Positions 1 through 8,981 of a stretch of 32,268 nt of DNA are shown in pieces. The DNA is taken from contig JALEJB010000229.1 of assembly GCA_022768825.1 (NCBI GenBank), forward strand, positions 1 to 32,268, written 5' to 3'. A model generated the notes under the pieces. The model saw only the letters and a list, made by a program, of their open reading frames with translations, made no database searches and was not told the DNA's origin. Position numbers and translations under genes: made by a program. The stretch is from Lachnospiraceae bacterium. Its GTDB lineage: Bacteria; Bacillota; Clostridia; Lachnospirales; Lachnospiraceae. The first letter of the stretch is position 1. Each line of letters starts with the position of its first letter.

Positions 1-99
1 GATTTTAATTTAAAATCGTTTGTTTTAACCCTTTAAGATAGGTTATTTTGTCGTACTCCTGTCGTACCATACAAGTCGGAAGTCCGCAAACTCTTGATT
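1..99. other. Region downstream of lysS, no gene seen
   Basis: AT-rich sequence after the lysS stop. It holds a perfect 17-base palindrome at 1-17 (GATTTTAA, one base, TTAAAATC), two copies of TGTCGTAC (49-56 and 60-67) and a short palindrome CGGAAGTCCG near 78-87. None of these is followed by a convincing T-run, so no terminator is called. No coding region is visible. Confidence 0.4.
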
Positions 100-1701
100 T
101 TACTGGTCTTTTTTATCCAGTGACTTCATTGTCGGGAACAGCAGTACATCGCGAATCGCTTGCGAATCCGTGAGCAGCATCACGAGACGGTCGATTCCGT
201 AGCCGATACCGCCTGTCGGAGGCATACCGATCTCCAATGCATTGAGGAAGTCCTCATCGGTGTGCTCCGCTTCGTCGTCACCGGCTTCTGCATTCGCATC
301 CTGCTGGGCAAAACGCTCTCGCTGATCGATCGGGTCATTCAACTCGGAATATGCATTACACATTTCCCATCCGTTGATAAACAACTCAAATCGCTCTACC
401 TTTTCCGGATCAGACGGTTTCTTCTTGGTCAGAGGTGAGATTGCGATCGGATGATCCATGACAAATGTCGGCTGAACCAGCTCTTTCTCGCAAAATTCTT
501 CAAAGAAGAGATTCAGAATATCGCCCTTTGTATGACGATCCTCATACTCGATATGCTTCTCGTCTGCAATCGCCTTTGCTTCCTCGTCTGATTTGATCTG
601 GTCAAAATCCACACCGGAATATTTCTTTACACAATCGGTCATCGTGATACGCTCAAAAGGCTTTCCGAAATCAAGCTCGATGCCGTTGTACATGATCTTG
701 GTTGTACCGCATACCTTCTCTGCGAGGTATTTGAACATGGACTCTGTCAGCTCCATCATACCGTAGTAATCGGTGTATGCCTGATACAGCTCCATCAATG
801 TGAACTCCGGATTGTGGCGGGTATCAACACCCTCGTTGCGATATACACGACCAATCTCATATACGCGCTCCAATCCGCCTACGATCAATCTCTTTAAATA
901 TAACTCCAATGAAATACGAAGCTTTACGTCCTCATTGAGAGCATTATAGTGGGTCTCAAATGGTCTTGCGGCGGCTCCGCCTGCATTACTTACAAGGGTA
1001 GGTGTCTCTACTTCCATGAAATCCCGTGCTGCCAGGAAGTTTCGGATCTCTTTCAAAATCTGTGAGCGCTTGATAAATACATTTCTGCTCTCGTCATTCA
1101 TGATAAGATCCACATATCTCTGACGATAACGGGTGTCGGTATCGGTCAGTCCGTGGAACTTCTCCGGAAGAATCTGCAGACTCTTTGATAAAAGAGTCAT
1201 TTCCTGTGCATGAATGGAGATCTCTCCGGTCTTGGTACGGAAGGCATATCCTTTTACACCATAGATATCACCGATGTCTGATTTTTTAAAGTCCGCATAG
1301 GAGTCTTCTCCGATGGCGTCACGAGCCACATATACCTGAATCTTTCCTTTGAGATCTGAGATGTTACAGAAAGAGGCTTTTCCCATCACGCGCTTGAACA
1401 GCATACGTCCTGCGATACATACCGGGATTGGCTGTGCATCCATGATTGCTCGTCTCTCGTTATAATCGTTGTTCAATACTTCTTTTGCTTCTGCTTCGTC
1501 TAATCCATCTACATTTGGAGCGACTCTGCCTGCAAGCAACGCTTCCTCGTGTTTATTGTACTCTGCCTTTACCTCATCGGAATGATGTGTGACATCATAT
1601 TTTGTAATTACAAATGGATCTTTTCCATTCTCCTGCAATGCCTGTAACTTTTCACGACGAACTTTAAGCAGCTGATTTAAGTCCTGCTGATTCTCTGCCA
1701 T
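100..1701 (-). CDS. lysS: Lysyl-tRNA synthetase, class II
   Basis: Charges tRNA-Lys with lysine in the cytoplasm. The 533-residue protein has an N-terminal OB-fold anticodon-binding domain (about residues 60-180) and a class II catalytic core. Motif 2 is visible around residues 285-305 (RVYRNEGVDTRHNPEFT) and motif 3 near the C-terminus (GIGYGIDRLVMLL). It is slightly longer than the E. coli enzyme (505 aa), mainly from an insert around residues 50-85. The ATG at 1699-1701 is preceded by GGAGGAA (1711-1717), which overlaps the greA stop codon, so it is cotranscribed and probably translationally coupled with greA. The family is unmistakable. Confidence 0.98.
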   Translation of the reverse strand: MAENQQDLNQLLKVRREKLQALQENGKDPFVITKYDVTHHSDEVKAEYNKHEEALLAGRVAPNVDGLDEAEAKEVLNNDYNERRAIMDAQPIPVCIAGRMLFKRVMGKASFCNISDLKGKIQVYVARDAIGEDSYADFKKSDIGDIYGVKGYAFRTKTGEISIHAQEMTLLSKSLQILPEKFHGLTDTDTRYRQRYVDLIMNDESRNVFIKRSQILKEIRNFLAARDFMEVETPTLVSNAGGAAARPFETHYNALNEDVKLRISLELYLKRLIVGGLERVYEIGRVYRNEGVDTRHNPEFTLMELYQAYTDYYGMMELTESMFKYLAEKVCGTTKIMYNGIELDFGKPFERITMTDCVKKYSGVDFDQIKSDEEAKAIADEKHIEYEDRHTKGDILNLFFEEFCEKELVQPTFVMDHPIAISPLTKKKPSDPEKVERFELFINGWEMCNAYSELNDPIDQRERFAQQDANAEAGDDEAEHTDEDFLNALEIGMPPTGGIGYGIDRLVMLLTDSQAIRDVLLFPTMKSLDKKDQ

Positions 1702-1716
1702 GTTATCTGTTTCCTC

Positions 1717-2196
1717 CTAGTTGGATCTCTGAATTGATAATACTTTGTAAGAAATCTCACCCGCAGGGGCTTCCACTACAACCTCATCGCCAACGGATGC
1801 TCCGAGCAGCGCATGACCAAGTGGTGACTCGTTGGAAATCTTACCCTTTAAGCTGTTTGCTTCGGTTGATCCTACGATTTTATACTCTAACTCTTCATTG
1901 TACTCAATATCTAAAATTTTTACCTTACATCCGATGTTGATCTTGTCTAAATCGACTTCTTCCTCTACAACGACTTCTGCATTTTTTAAGATTGCTTCAA
2001 TCTCTTCGATTCTCGCCTCAATGTCGCGCTGCTCGTCTTTTGCTGCGTCATACTCGGCGTTCTCTGACAAGTCTCCCTGCTCTCTTGCTTCTTTGATCTT
2101 CTGGGCGATCTCTCTACGTTTTACTACCTTGAGATCCTGTAACTCGTCCTCTAATTTTTTCAGTCCCTCGTAAGTTAAAATGTTTTTCTTAGCCAT
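1717..2196 (-). CDS. greA: Transcription elongation factor GreA
   Basis: Rescues backtracked RNA polymerase by stimulating cleavage of the transcript 3' end. The 159-residue protein has the N-terminal antiparallel coiled coil with the conserved acidic tip region ([14 protein letters not shown]) and a C-terminal FKBP-like domain ([21 protein letters not shown]). The chosen start is the ATG at 2194-2196 (MAKKNILT), preceded by GGAGGTT at 2207-2213. A TTG four codons upstream overlaps that ribosome binding site and is rejected. It is the first gene of a greA-lysS unit with its own consensus promoter at 2252-2280. Confidence 0.97.
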   Translation of the reverse strand: MAKKNILTYEGLKKLEDELQDLKVVKRREIAQKIKEAREQGDLSENAEYDAAKDEQRDIEARIEEIEAILKNAEVVVEEEVDLDKINIGCKVKILDIEYNEELEYKIVGSTEANSLKGKISNESPLGHALLGASVGDEVVVEAPAGEISYKVLSIQRSN

Positions 2197-2251
2197 TTTA
2201 CTACACAACCTCCATCCGTTCTTTCCTCAACGTCTAATTTAACTCATGTAT

Positions 2252-2280
2252 TATATATGAAAAGCCTTATCCTGTCAAGG
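2252..2280 (-). promoter_or_regulatory. Sigma-A promoter for greA-lysS
   Basis: On the minus strand TTGACA (2275-2280), a 17-base spacer and TATAAT (2252-2257): a full match to the sigma-A consensus. It lies about 55 bases upstream of the greA start, between dusB and greA, so greA-lysS can be expressed independently of the upstream operon. Confidence 0.9.
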
Positions 2281-2290
2281 ATGGCTGTTT
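2262..2290 (-). terminator. Possible weak terminator after dusB
   Basis: On the minus strand AGCC-A-TCC, loop TTGACA, GGA-TAA-GGCT, then TTTT. The stem is interrupted (3+4 pairs around an internal loop) and the T-run short. Its loop is the -35 box of the greA promoter, so if real it is a compact terminator-promoter overlap. Confidence 0.35.
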
Positions 2291-2300
2291 TTTCACTTTT

Positions 2301-3290
2301 TCAATTCCCACTTTCCATCTGCTTTCCAAATCGTTCCAGCAACCCTGCCAGTTCGTCATAGGTCTCAATCTCGCTGAGCGCTCTTCTCAGTCCGCTGGAT
2401 TTCGGATAACCGGCGGTATACCATGCCGCGTGTTTTCGCATCTCACGGATCCCTGTGTATTCTCCCTTGAATGCGATCTGCATTCTTGTATGCAAAAGCA
2501 GCATATCGATCATTTCCTGAATAGATGGTTTTGGCAGCGCCTCTCCGGTTTCCAGTTCGTGCAGGATCTGTCGAAAAATCCACGGATTTCCCTGTGCTCC
2601 TCTGGCAATCATAAATCCGTCACAGCCCGTCTCCTGTTTCATCCGGATCGCGTCTGCGGCAGTTAAGATATCCCCGTTTCCGATGACCGGTATGCTCACC
2701 GCCTCTTTGACCTGTCTGATGATTTCCCAGTCGGCTTTTCCGGAATAATACTGCTCTCTCGTCCGTCCGTGTACCGCCACTGCAGCTGCTCCCGACTCCT
2801 GTGCGATACGGGCCATCTCTACCGCATTCACGGATGCGTCGTTGAAGCCTTTGCGGATCTTTACCGTGACCGGCCGGTCGATTGCTTTTGCCATTGCTTC
2901 TATGATCTGCCCGGCGAGAAGAGGATCTTTCATCAATGCGGAGCCCTCGCCGTTGTTGACGACTTTCGGCACCGGGCAGCCCATGTTGATATCCAGGATG
3001 TCAAACGGTACGCCTTCGTCTACCAGTCTTTTTGCCATATCACCCATGATCTGCGGATCTGAGCCAAAAAGCTGCAGCGACACCGGATGTTCCCTCTCGT
3101 CGATTTCCAGCATGGCTTTCGTATTTTTGTTATTGTACAGAATGCCCTTGGCACTGACCATTTCCATGCACAAAAGACCTGCACCCTGTTCACTGCAAAG
3201 GAGACGAAATGGCAGGTCTGTTACGCCTGCCATCGGTCCTAATATCAGGTTATTTTTTAAGGTTACGTTTCCAATCTGTAATGTCTGCAA
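2301..3290 (-). CDS. dusB: tRNA-dihydrouridine synthase B
   Basis: FMN-dependent enzyme that reduces uridines in the tRNA D-loop to dihydrouridine. The 329-residue TIM-barrel protein shows the FMN-binding start (LILGPMAGVTDLPFR), the catalytic cysteine in INMGCPVPKV (C105), the VKIRKG and HGRTREQ motifs and GNGDI. The start is TTG at 3288-3290, six bases after the coaX coding sequence ends; GGGGAAG seven bases upstream serves as ribosome binding site, and no in-frame ATG fits the family N-terminus. Last gene of the argF-birA-DUF6145-coaX-dusB run. The exact Dus subfamily is by resemblance. Confidence 0.94.
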   Translation of the reverse strand: MQTLQIGNVTLKNNLILGPMAGVTDLPFRLLCSEQGAGLLCMEMVSAKGILYNNKNTKAMLEIDEREHPVSLQLFGSDPQIMGDMAKRLVDEGVPFDILDINMGCPVPKVVNNGEGSALMKDPLLAGQIIEAMAKAIDRPVTVKIRKGFNDASVNAVEMARIAQESGAAAVAVHGRTREQYYSGKADWEIIRQVKEAVSIPVIGNGDILTAADAIRMKQETGCDGFMIARGAQGNPWIFRQILHELETGEALPKPSIQEMIDMLLLHTRMQIAFKGEYTGIREMRKHAAWYTAGYPKSSGLRRALSEIETYDELAGLLERFGKQMESGN

Positions 3291-3293
3291 CGC

Positions 3294-4067
3294 TTATCTT
3301 CCCCGCTGTTTCTCGTAGATGAGACGCATACCGTCCAAAGTCAGGTTTGCGTCATAGATATCGATCTTCTTTGTCTCTGCGGCGATCATCGACCCGAGTC
3401 CTCCGGTTGCTACGACCTTCATGTTTTTGTAACCGCTTTCCTCACGCACTTTGTCGATGATATATTCGGTTTGTCCGATCTGTCCATAGACAAGTCCTGC
3501 CTGCATACTGCTGATCGTCTCTCTGGCGAGGATCTTGTCCGGCTTTTTGATCTCGATCTCCGGAAGCTGTGCTGCCTCTCCGGTCAGTGCTTTTGCGCAG
3601 GTTCGCAGTCCCGGTGCCGTGATCCCTGCCAGAAACTGTCCCTTTTCGTCCACCAGATCATAAGTGGTTGCTGTGCCAAAATCCAAAACAAGTACCGGTC
3701 CGCCATATTTAAAATAGGCTCCTGCCGCATCGACGACACGGTCCGCACCGATCTGGTTCGGGTTCTCTGTCACGATCTTGATTCCGGTCTTTACTCCCGG
3801 TCCTACGACCAGCGGCTCTACATGAAAATATTTGAACAGACCGTTTTTCAGAGAATGCATCACAGATGGTACAACAGTTGATATGATCGCATCCTTGATC
3901 TGTGTCTGATCGATCCGGTTTTCCCTCAACAGACTTCTTAAGCTGATGCCAAATTCGTCTGAGGTTCTTGACATCTTTGTCGTCAGACGCATCGTACTGA
4001 GCAAGTTTTCTCCATCAAAAACCCCCAGTGTAATATTTGTATTTCCTACATCAATGGTTAAGAGCAT
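3294..4067 (-). CDS. coaX: Type III pantothenate kinase
   Basis: Phosphorylates pantothenate, the first step of coenzyme A synthesis. The 257-residue protein has the ASKHA-fold phosphate motif at the N-terminus ([13 protein letters not shown]), the type III signature [12 protein letters not shown] and the [15 protein letters not shown] segment, and a C-terminal adenosine-motif-like stretch ([12 protein letters not shown]). ATG at 4065-4067 with TTCCTCC on the plus strand (GGAGGAA) at 4071-4077, overlapping the stop of the upstream DUF6145-like gene. Neighbouring birA places two cofactor-related genes together. Confidence 0.96.
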   Translation of the reverse strand: MLLTIDVGNTNITLGVFDGENLLSTMRLTTKMSRTSDEFGISLRSLLRENRIDQTQIKDAIISTVVPSVMHSLKNGLFKYFHVEPLVVGPGVKTGIKIVTENPNQIGADRVVDAAGAYFKYGGPVLVLDFGTATTYDLVDEKGQFLAGITAPGLRTCAKALTGEAAQLPEIEIKKPDKILARETISSMQAGLVYGQIGQTEYIIDKVREESGYKNMKVVATGGLGSMIAAETKKIDIYDANLTLDGMRLIYEKQRGR

Positions 4068-4076
4068 TTTTTCCTC

Positions 4077-4409
4077 CTATTCGTCCTCTCCTAAAAAGAA
4101 GACTCTGTAATACATCTCCAGTGATTCCAACAGATCCTGTTTTGTATTTTGAAGCTGTTTGATCTTTAACACACTTCCAATCTCGTCATATAAGAGATCT
4201 CCCTCTTTTTGCTGCGTGCGAAACTGCAGATTTCCTTCTTCGTCAAATACAAGCTGAAGGATGCCGCCGATATCCTCGGTATAGAGCACGCACATGATCT
4301 TCAGTTCATCCTTGACTCCGTCCGGTAATCCCTCAAAATACTCGTTCAGATAATATTTTTTATTATATGCGCTTGCGCCGCATAATACAACTTCTTCCTC
4401 GTCCATCAT
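4077..4409 (-). CDS. DUF6145-like conserved protein
   Basis: Small acidic protein, about 110 residues, with no signal peptide or membrane segment. Recognisable conserved stretches are VVLCGASAYNKKYYLN, LKIMCVLYTEDIGGIL, LLYDEIGSVLKIKQLQ and LEMYYRVFFLG, which I match from memory to DUF6145, a Lachnospiraceae family of unknown function often placed between birA and coaX. The stop overlaps the coaX ribosome binding site. Start is uncertain: GTG at 4416-4418 or the ATGs at 4407-4409 and 4404-4406; none has a strong ribosome binding site, and coupling to birA, whose stop is at 4422-4424, is likely. Confidence 0.8.
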   Translation of the reverse strand: MMDEEEVVLCGASAYNKKYYLNEYFEGLPDGVKDELKIMCVLYTEDIGGILQLVFDEEGNLQFRTQQKEGDLLYDEIGSVLKIKQLQNTKQDLLESLEMYYRVFFLGEDE

Positions 4410-4421
4410 TTTTTTCACTTT

Positions 4422-5399
4422 CTATACATATCCATAAATTCCCCGGACCGATACTTCGCCGGAGGATACGGCAGCCACACCTGTTTTGGTCTCCACAAGC
4501 AGCTCGCCGCGCTCGTTGATTCCTTTGGCGATCCCGTCGAATTCTCCCTGAGGATCCAACACGCGAACCTCTCTGTCCAGATTTGCAAGCATTTTATTGT
4601 AAGTATCTGCCAATTCAGACAGATCCTGCGTCCGTAAAAACAGTGCATAGTATTCTTCGAATGCCTCACAGATTTTTTCTACTAATAACGCCCGGTTATA
4701 GTGTACTCCGCTTTCCAGAAAAATACTTGTGGCTGTCTGGGCAATTTCCGGTGCAAACTCAGTGTTATGCACATTGATCCCGATTCCGACGACAATATAG
4801 TTGATACAGTCGATCTGCGTACTCATCTCTGTCAGTATTCCCACCAGCTTTTTTCCGTGGAGCACGATATCGTTTGGCCATTTGATCTCAGCATTCAGTC
4901 CGGTGACATCCGCGATTCCCTTTGCGACAGATAGTGCTGCGACAATTGTCAGCATCGGGGCATTGACCACTGCGATATCCGGTCGGAGTAGAATGGACAT
5001 GGCAATCGCCACGCCGCCCGGTGTCTGCCAGACTCTGCCCCGGCGTCCCTTGCCGGATTCCTGCCTGTCTGCTACCACGAGTGTTCCGTGTGGTGCGCCC
5101 TGTTCACCCAGCTGCATCGCTTCTGTGTTGGTGGAGCCGGTCACTGTAAAGCTTTCGATCCGTTGTCCGATCCACGTTGTCTTTCTCAGACTTTCCAATT
5201 CATTTTTGCTGAGTGTATCGGGAGCGGCCTTGATCCGGTAGCCCTTATTCTGAACCGCCTCTATGTCATAGCCTTCTTCTTTCAACTGCTTGATGGCTTT
5301 CCATACGGCCGTCCTTGAAACACCGAATTGTTCACACAGCTGCTGTCCGGATACATAATCGGCACTTGCGCGCAATTTCTGTAAGATTTTTGCTTTCAA
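4422..5399 (-). CDS. birA: Biotin-protein ligase / biotin operon repressor BirA
   Basis: Activates biotin with ATP and attaches it to biotin-dependent carboxylases. The N-terminal winged helix-turn-helix (residues 1-60, SGQQLCEQFGVSRTAVWKAI) indicates a bifunctional class II BirA that can also repress biotin genes. The ligase domain shows GKGRRGRVW (117-125), EIKWPND (171-177) and VVGIGINV, and ends with the small C-terminal SH3-like domain. I choose TTG at 5397-5399 because GAGGAAAC sits at proper distance upstream; an upstream in-frame TTG at 5421-5423 lacks a ribosome binding site. Starts 24 bases after the argF stop. Confidence 0.95.
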   Translation of the reverse strand: MKAKILQKLRASADYVSGQQLCEQFGVSRTAVWKAIKQLKEEGYDIEAVQNKGYRIKAAPDTLSKNELESLRKTTWIGQRIESFTVTGSTNTEAMQLGEQGAPHGTLVVADRQESGKGRRGRVWQTPGGVAIAMSILLRPDIAVVNAPMLTIVAALSVAKGIADVTGLNAEIKWPNDIVLHGKKLVGILTEMSTQIDCINYIVVGIGINVHNTEFAPEIAQTATSIFLESGVHYNRALLVEKICEAFEEYYALFLRTQDLSELADTYNKMLANLDREVRVLDPQGEFDGIAKGINERGELLVETKTGVAAVSSGEVSVRGIYGYV

Positions 5400-5423
5400 A
5401 GTGTTTCCTCTTTTCACATACAA

Positions 5424-6416
5424 TTATCTCGGCAGGGTCGCATACATAATCGCTTTGATGGAATGCATACGGTTTTCTGCCTCGTCAAATACCACGGACT
5501 GCTCGCTCTCAAATACCTCGTCCGTTACTTCCAATTCGCTGAGGCCGAATTTCTCGTAGACTTCTTTTCCAATCGTCGTGCTCAGATCATGGAATGCCGG
5601 CAGGCAGTGCATAAAGATGGCATCTACGCCCGCATTGTTCATGACGCTTGCCCGCACCTGATAGGGTGACAATTCACGGATACGCTCCTTCCAGACCTCC
5701 GCCGGTTCTCCCATGGATACCCATACATCTGTATAAATGACGTCTGCATCCTTTGTCCCTGCTACCACATCGTCCGTCAATGTGATCGTTGCTCCGGTCT
5801 CTGCCGCGATCTTTTCACAGATCTCCACCAGTGACTGATCCGGAAAATATTTTTTTGAAGTACATGCTACAAAATTCATACCGAGTTTTGCACAGGTCAC
5901 CATCAGAGAATTTCCCATATTATAACGGGCATCTCCCATATATACAAACTTGATACCTTTTAGTTTTCCAAGATGCTCGCGAATCGTCAGCATATCTGCG
6001 ATCATCTGCGTCGGATGAAACTCATTGGTCAGTCCGTTCCATACCGGCACGTCTGCATATCTTGCCAGCTCTTCTACGATTTCCTGTCCGTACCCGCGAT
6101 ATTCGATTCCGTCATACATACGGCTCAATACTCTTGCGGTATCGGCGATGCTTTCTTTTTTCCCGATCTGCGATCCCGACGGATCAAGATATGTGACATG
6201 CATGCCCAGATCATGTGCCGCCACCTCAAACGAGCAGCGGGTTCTGGTACTCGTTTTTTCAAAAATCAGAGCGATGTTTTTTCCTCTTAATTCGCTGTCA
6301 TGAGCGATTCCCTTTTTCTTCTGGTCCTTTAACTCTGCTGCCAGATCGATCAGATACATGATCTCCTCCGGTGTGTAATCCAAAAGCTTTAAAAAATCTC
6401 TTCCTTGTAAGTTCAT
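5424..6416 (-). CDS. argF: Ornithine carbamoyltransferase
   Basis: Joins ornithine and carbamoyl phosphate to citrulline in arginine synthesis. The 330-residue protein carries the carbamoyl-phosphate motif FEKTSTRTR (residues 52-60), [13 protein letters not shown], the SMG ornithine loop (VSMGEP) and HCLPAFHD with the active cysteine. Start ATG at 6414-6416, with GGAGGAC just upstream; the longer open frame to 6482 runs into the preceding terminator and is rejected. No other arginine genes are nearby, so an arginine deiminase role (arcB) cannot be excluded from sequence, but no arcA or arcC is seen. First gene of the operon running to dusB. Confidence 0.95.
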   Translation of the reverse strand: MNLQGRDFLKLLDYTPEEIMYLIDLAAELKDQKKKGIAHDSELRGKNIALIFEKTSTRTRCSFEVAAHDLGMHVTYLDPSGSQIGKKESIADTARVLSRMYDGIEYRGYGQEIVEELARYADVPVWNGLTNEFHPTQMIADMLTIREHLGKLKGIKFVYMGDARYNMGNSLMVTCAKLGMNFVACTSKKYFPDQSLVEICEKIAAETGATITLTDDVVAGTKDADVIYTDVWVSMGEPAEVWKERIRELSPYQVRASVMNNAGVDAIFMHCLPAFHDLSTTIGKEVYEKFGLSELEVTDEVFESEQSVVFDEAENRMHSIKAIMYATLPR

Positions 6417-6463
6417 ATGTGTCCTCCTGTAATATCTGGTACTGGAACGAATATCTATGTTAT

Positions 6464-6494
6464 CAGAAAAACGGGCTGCCATAAGGACAGCCCG
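6464..6494 (-). terminator. Rho-independent terminator after the SPFH gene
   Basis: On the minus strand a 7-bp stem CGGGCTG/CAGCCCG (6488-6494 and 6472-6478) with a 9-base loop, followed by TTTTT. It ends transcription of the SPFH gene only about 50 bases before the argF start. I could not find a clear sigma-A promoter for argF in the remaining space. Confidence 0.85.
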
Positions 6495-6509
6495 CAGATT
6501 CCATTCTTT

Positions 6510-7442
6510 CTATTTCTCGCTTGCGATCTCTACTACTGATTTTGCAAGACCTGCCACTCCCTGAATCTCGGAAGGGATGATGATCTTGGTTGCTTTTCCG
6601 TCTGCTGCTTTTGCGAATGCTTCCAGACTCTTTAACTGTAATACGCCTGCATCCGGCTGTGCTTCTTTTAAGAAACGAAGACCGTCTGCATTTGCCTGCT
6701 GGATTTTGAGGATCGCTTCTGCCTGACCTTCTGCCTCGCGGATCGTTGCTTCCTTACGGGCCTCTGCGCGAAGGATGGCTGCCTGTTTCTCAGCCTCTGC
6801 ATCCAGGATCGCTGACTCTTTTTTACCTTCTGCAACAAGGATCGTTGATTTCTTCTCTCCTTCTGCTTTCAGGATGGCTTCTCGACGCTCGCGCTCTGCC
6901 TTCATCTGTTCTTCCATCGCATCCTGAATTGCCTGTGGCGGAATGATATTCTTTAACTCTACACGGTTGACCTTGATTCCCCATGGATCTGTTGCCACAT
7001 CCAGTGATGCGCGCATCTTGGTGTTAATCGTCTCGCGGGAAGTCAGTGTCTCATCCAATTCCAGATCTCCGATGATGTTACGAAGTGTTGTTGCGGTCAG
7101 ATTCTCAATCGCCATGATCGGATTCTCTACACCGTATGCAAACAGCTTCGGATCTGTGATCTGGAAGTATACAACCGTATCGATCTGCATCGTTACGTTA
7201 TCTTTTGTGATCACCGGCTGTGGCGGAAAATCAACCACCTGCTCCTTGAGGTTTACACGTTTTGCAATACGATCGATAAACGGAACCTTGAAGTGCACGC
7301 CGACACTCCATGTATCCAGATATCCGCCCAAACGCTCTACGACAACTGCATGCGCCTGCGGTACGATTTTAATGCATGAAATAACGATCCATAACAAAAC
7401 CAGGATCAGTACCAAAAATCCAATAATTGCTCCTGCTGGCAT
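6510..7442 (-). CDS. SPFH-domain (stomatin/prohibitin-like) membrane protein
   Basis: Probable scaffold of membrane microdomains, like stomatins or E. coli QmcA. The 310-residue protein has one N-terminal membrane segment (about residues 5-24), an SPFH domain (about 25-190, with QAHAVVVERLG and NLTATTLRNIIGDLELDE), then a charged coiled coil made of roughly 11-residue repeats (AEGEKKSTILVAEGKKESAIL and onward) and a small C-terminal region. The start is ATG at 7440-7442 behind GGAGGG; the upstream in-frame codons lack such a site. Its usual NfeD-type partner is not adjacent. It forms a single-gene unit between promoter 7485-7513 and terminator 6464-6494. Confidence 0.93.
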   Translation of the reverse strand: MPAGAIIGFLVLILVLLWIVISCIKIVPQAHAVVVERLGGYLDTWSVGVHFKVPFIDRIAKRVNLKEQVVDFPPQPVITKDNVTMQIDTVVYFQITDPKLFAYGVENPIMAIENLTATTLRNIIGDLELDETLTSRETINTKMRASLDVATDPWGIKVNRVELKNIIPPQAIQDAMEEQMKAERERREAILKAEGEKKSTILVAEGKKESAILDAEAEKQAAILRAEARKEATIREAEGQAEAILKIQQANADGLRFLKEAQPDAGVLQLKSLEAFAKAADGKATKIIIPSEIQGVAGLAKSVVEIASEK

Positions 7443-7484
7443 ATTTTTGCCCTCCTTATAATTTGAAAAGATTCGATTAGACAC

Positions 7485-7513
7485 ATTATAGCAAATCCCC
7501 TATTGAATGACAA
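7485..7513 (-). promoter_or_regulatory. Sigma-A promoter for the SPFH gene
   Basis: Minus strand TTGTCA (7508-7513), 17-base spacer, TATAAT (7485-7490). The predicted transcript has a leader of roughly 35 bases before the ATG at 7442. Confidence 0.85.
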
Positions 7514-7531
7514 CCTATTTCCTGTGAAATC

Positions 7532-7563
7532 AAAAAAGCCTTGCCGGACAAACCTGACAAAGC
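7532..7563 (-). terminator. Terminator after the SleB-like hydrolase gene
   Basis: Minus strand GCTTTGTC pairs with GGCAAGGC (two G-U pairs), directly after the stop codon, and is followed by TTTTTT (7532-7537). The A-run on the other flank gives some potential in the opposite direction too. Confidence 0.75.
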
Positions 7564-7575
7564 TCTTTTTTTTAT

Positions 7576-8799
7576 TTAGAAAAATACATGGTTACCGATC
7601 ACTAAACCGGCATCTCCGTTTGCACGATGGAAAGAATGCGCTCCACCGGTCGGATCTGATCCGGCAAGTGCTTCTGCCGCTGCCTGACGACAGGAGCTGT
7701 TGATATTACCGGAAGCCAGGGTGTTGGCTAATCTTCCGTTTCCTGCCGGGCTGAACTGACATCTCTGATAGATAACACCGGAAATGGTGTTTGGATAGCT
7801 TCCGCTTCTGACGCGGTTACATACGACTGCTCCAACTGCGACCTGTCCGGTATAAGGTTCATTTCCGGCCTCACACATGATAATCGCTGCCAGCAATGTC
7901 TCATCATCCACAGTTGCCGGTGTTGCCTCATTCTGCGTTGGCTGCGGTGTGGTTTCTGCAGCTGCCTGCGCAGCCTGCTGTGCTTCCTGCGCTGCTTTTG
8001 CTGCCTCTGCCTCTTCTTTGGCTTTCTGTGCGGCAAGCTCCTCTTCAATTGAGACCGCCTTGGTTGTCTCCATAGCGACCTCGACATATTCTGCCTTTAC
8101 ATATCCGCTTCCATCGCCAACCTTAACTGCTGCCCAGCCTTTTTCTTTTTTTGCTTCTGCATCGATTTCTAATTTTTTTCCTTCCGTAGCTGTAGTCAGG
8201 ATTGATGCATCCTCACTTGCTTCGTTGCGGACACGAAGACCGTTTACCTGTACGGTTGCGTAAGTTTTACAAACCTTTTTTGCATGTTTGTATGCGTCGG
8301 TTCCGAATACCAGATACTCATTTTTAACATATCCTTCTACCGAACCGGATGTGATCTTCGTCCAAACCTTACCTTTTTTTACTACCTTTGCAACGGAGGT
8401 TGGATACATTTTTCCGACGATCTGTGAATCTGTCGTATGATCTTCTCTGATGGAAAGCGACTCCTCTACGACTGCCATCACTTTATTCTGCCATTGTTTT
8501 TCCGTCTTTGACAGCTTCTTTGTTGCCTTCACCGGTGTCTTTGCTTCTGTTTTTGCAGCTACAACTACGGTTTCTGTTTTCTCTACCTGAAGATTGGCAC
8601 TCATCGCCTGCTCAATGGAAGCACTCTCTGCTGCCTCTAAAGAAGCGACCACACCCGCTTTTCCTGCAACAGGGCTTTGCTTTGCTTTTGTATTCTGACT
8701 TTCATTTTTATCGGTAATCGTAATTGTACAGCTCAAGGCTACTGCGCATGCCAGCAATAGTCCGCTACTAAGCCATTTCTTTTTCTGATAAAAATTCAT
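7576..8799 (-). CDS. SleB-type cell-wall hydrolase with two SH3 domains
   Basis: Exported peptidoglycan hydrolase, probably a lytic transglycosylase-like enzyme remodelling the wall. The 407-residue protein has an N-terminal signal/anchor segment (about residues 9-28), a low-complexity stretch, two bacterial SH3 domains (about 107-166 and 181-242, each ending GYVK.EY), an Ala/Gln/Glu-rich linker (250-297) and a C-terminal Hydrolase_2 domain (298-407) with the likely catalytic glutamate E310 in IIMCEAGNE and later AHSFHRAN. SleB itself acts in spore germination, but the SH3 domains and absent spore genes argue for a vegetative role here. ATG follows AGGAGGA; own promoter and terminator. Confidence 0.92.
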   Translation of the reverse strand: MNFYQKKKWLSSGLLLACAVALSCTITITDKNESQNTKAKQSPVAGKAGVVASLEAAESASIEQAMSANLQVEKTETVVVAAKTEAKTPVKATKKLSKTEKQWQNKVMAVVEESLSIREDHTTDSQIVGKMYPTSVAKVVKKGKVWTKITSGSVEGYVKNEYLVFGTDAYKHAKKVCKTYATVQVNGLRVRNEASEDASILTTATEGKKLEIDAEAKKEKGWAAVKVGDGSGYVKAEYVEVAMETTKAVSIEEELAAQKAKEEAEAAKAAQEAQQAAQAAAETTPQPTQNEATPATVDDETLLAAIIMCEAGNEPYTGQVAVGAVVCNRVRSGSYPNTISGVIYQRCQFSPAGNGRLANTLASGNINSSCRQAAAEALAGSDPTGGAHSFHRANGDAGLVIGNHVFF

Positions 8800-8898
8800 A
8801 TGTCCTCCTTGAAATATGTGGTGATGTTACTAATATTTTACACCTACATTTTATTTCTATTCACAAATGTTAAAAATATTACAAATTTGTTACGACAG

Positions 8899-8927
8899 AT
8901 TATAGCAAAGGAACCTATGCTTGTCAA
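8899..8927 (-). promoter_or_regulatory. Sigma-A promoter for the SleB-like gene
   Basis: Minus strand TTGACA (8922-8927), 17-base spacer, TATAAT (8899-8904): full consensus. The predicted leader is about 90 bases, AT-rich, and shows no obvious riboswitch fold. Confidence 0.92.
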
Positions 8928-8981
8928 ACTTTTGTGAAAAATACGTTATTATGCCCTAAAAAATTTCCTTTTTTTTTCATT

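Noticed and set aside
5424..6416. Catabolic arcB instead of argF
   Set aside because: No arginine deiminase or carbamate kinase gene is adjacent; the biosynthetic name is kept, with the caveat noted in the feature.
6417..6509. A riboswitch, attenuator or ARG box in front of argF
   Set aside because: The only strong structure is the terminator of the preceding gene; no leader peptide, aptamer or recognisable ArgR site is seen.
7877..8263. Plus-strand frame rich in Ala, Cys and Ser opposite the SleB-like gene
   Set aside because: It is the complement of the Ala/Gln linker and SH3 domains; the composition is an artefact of that low-complexity region.
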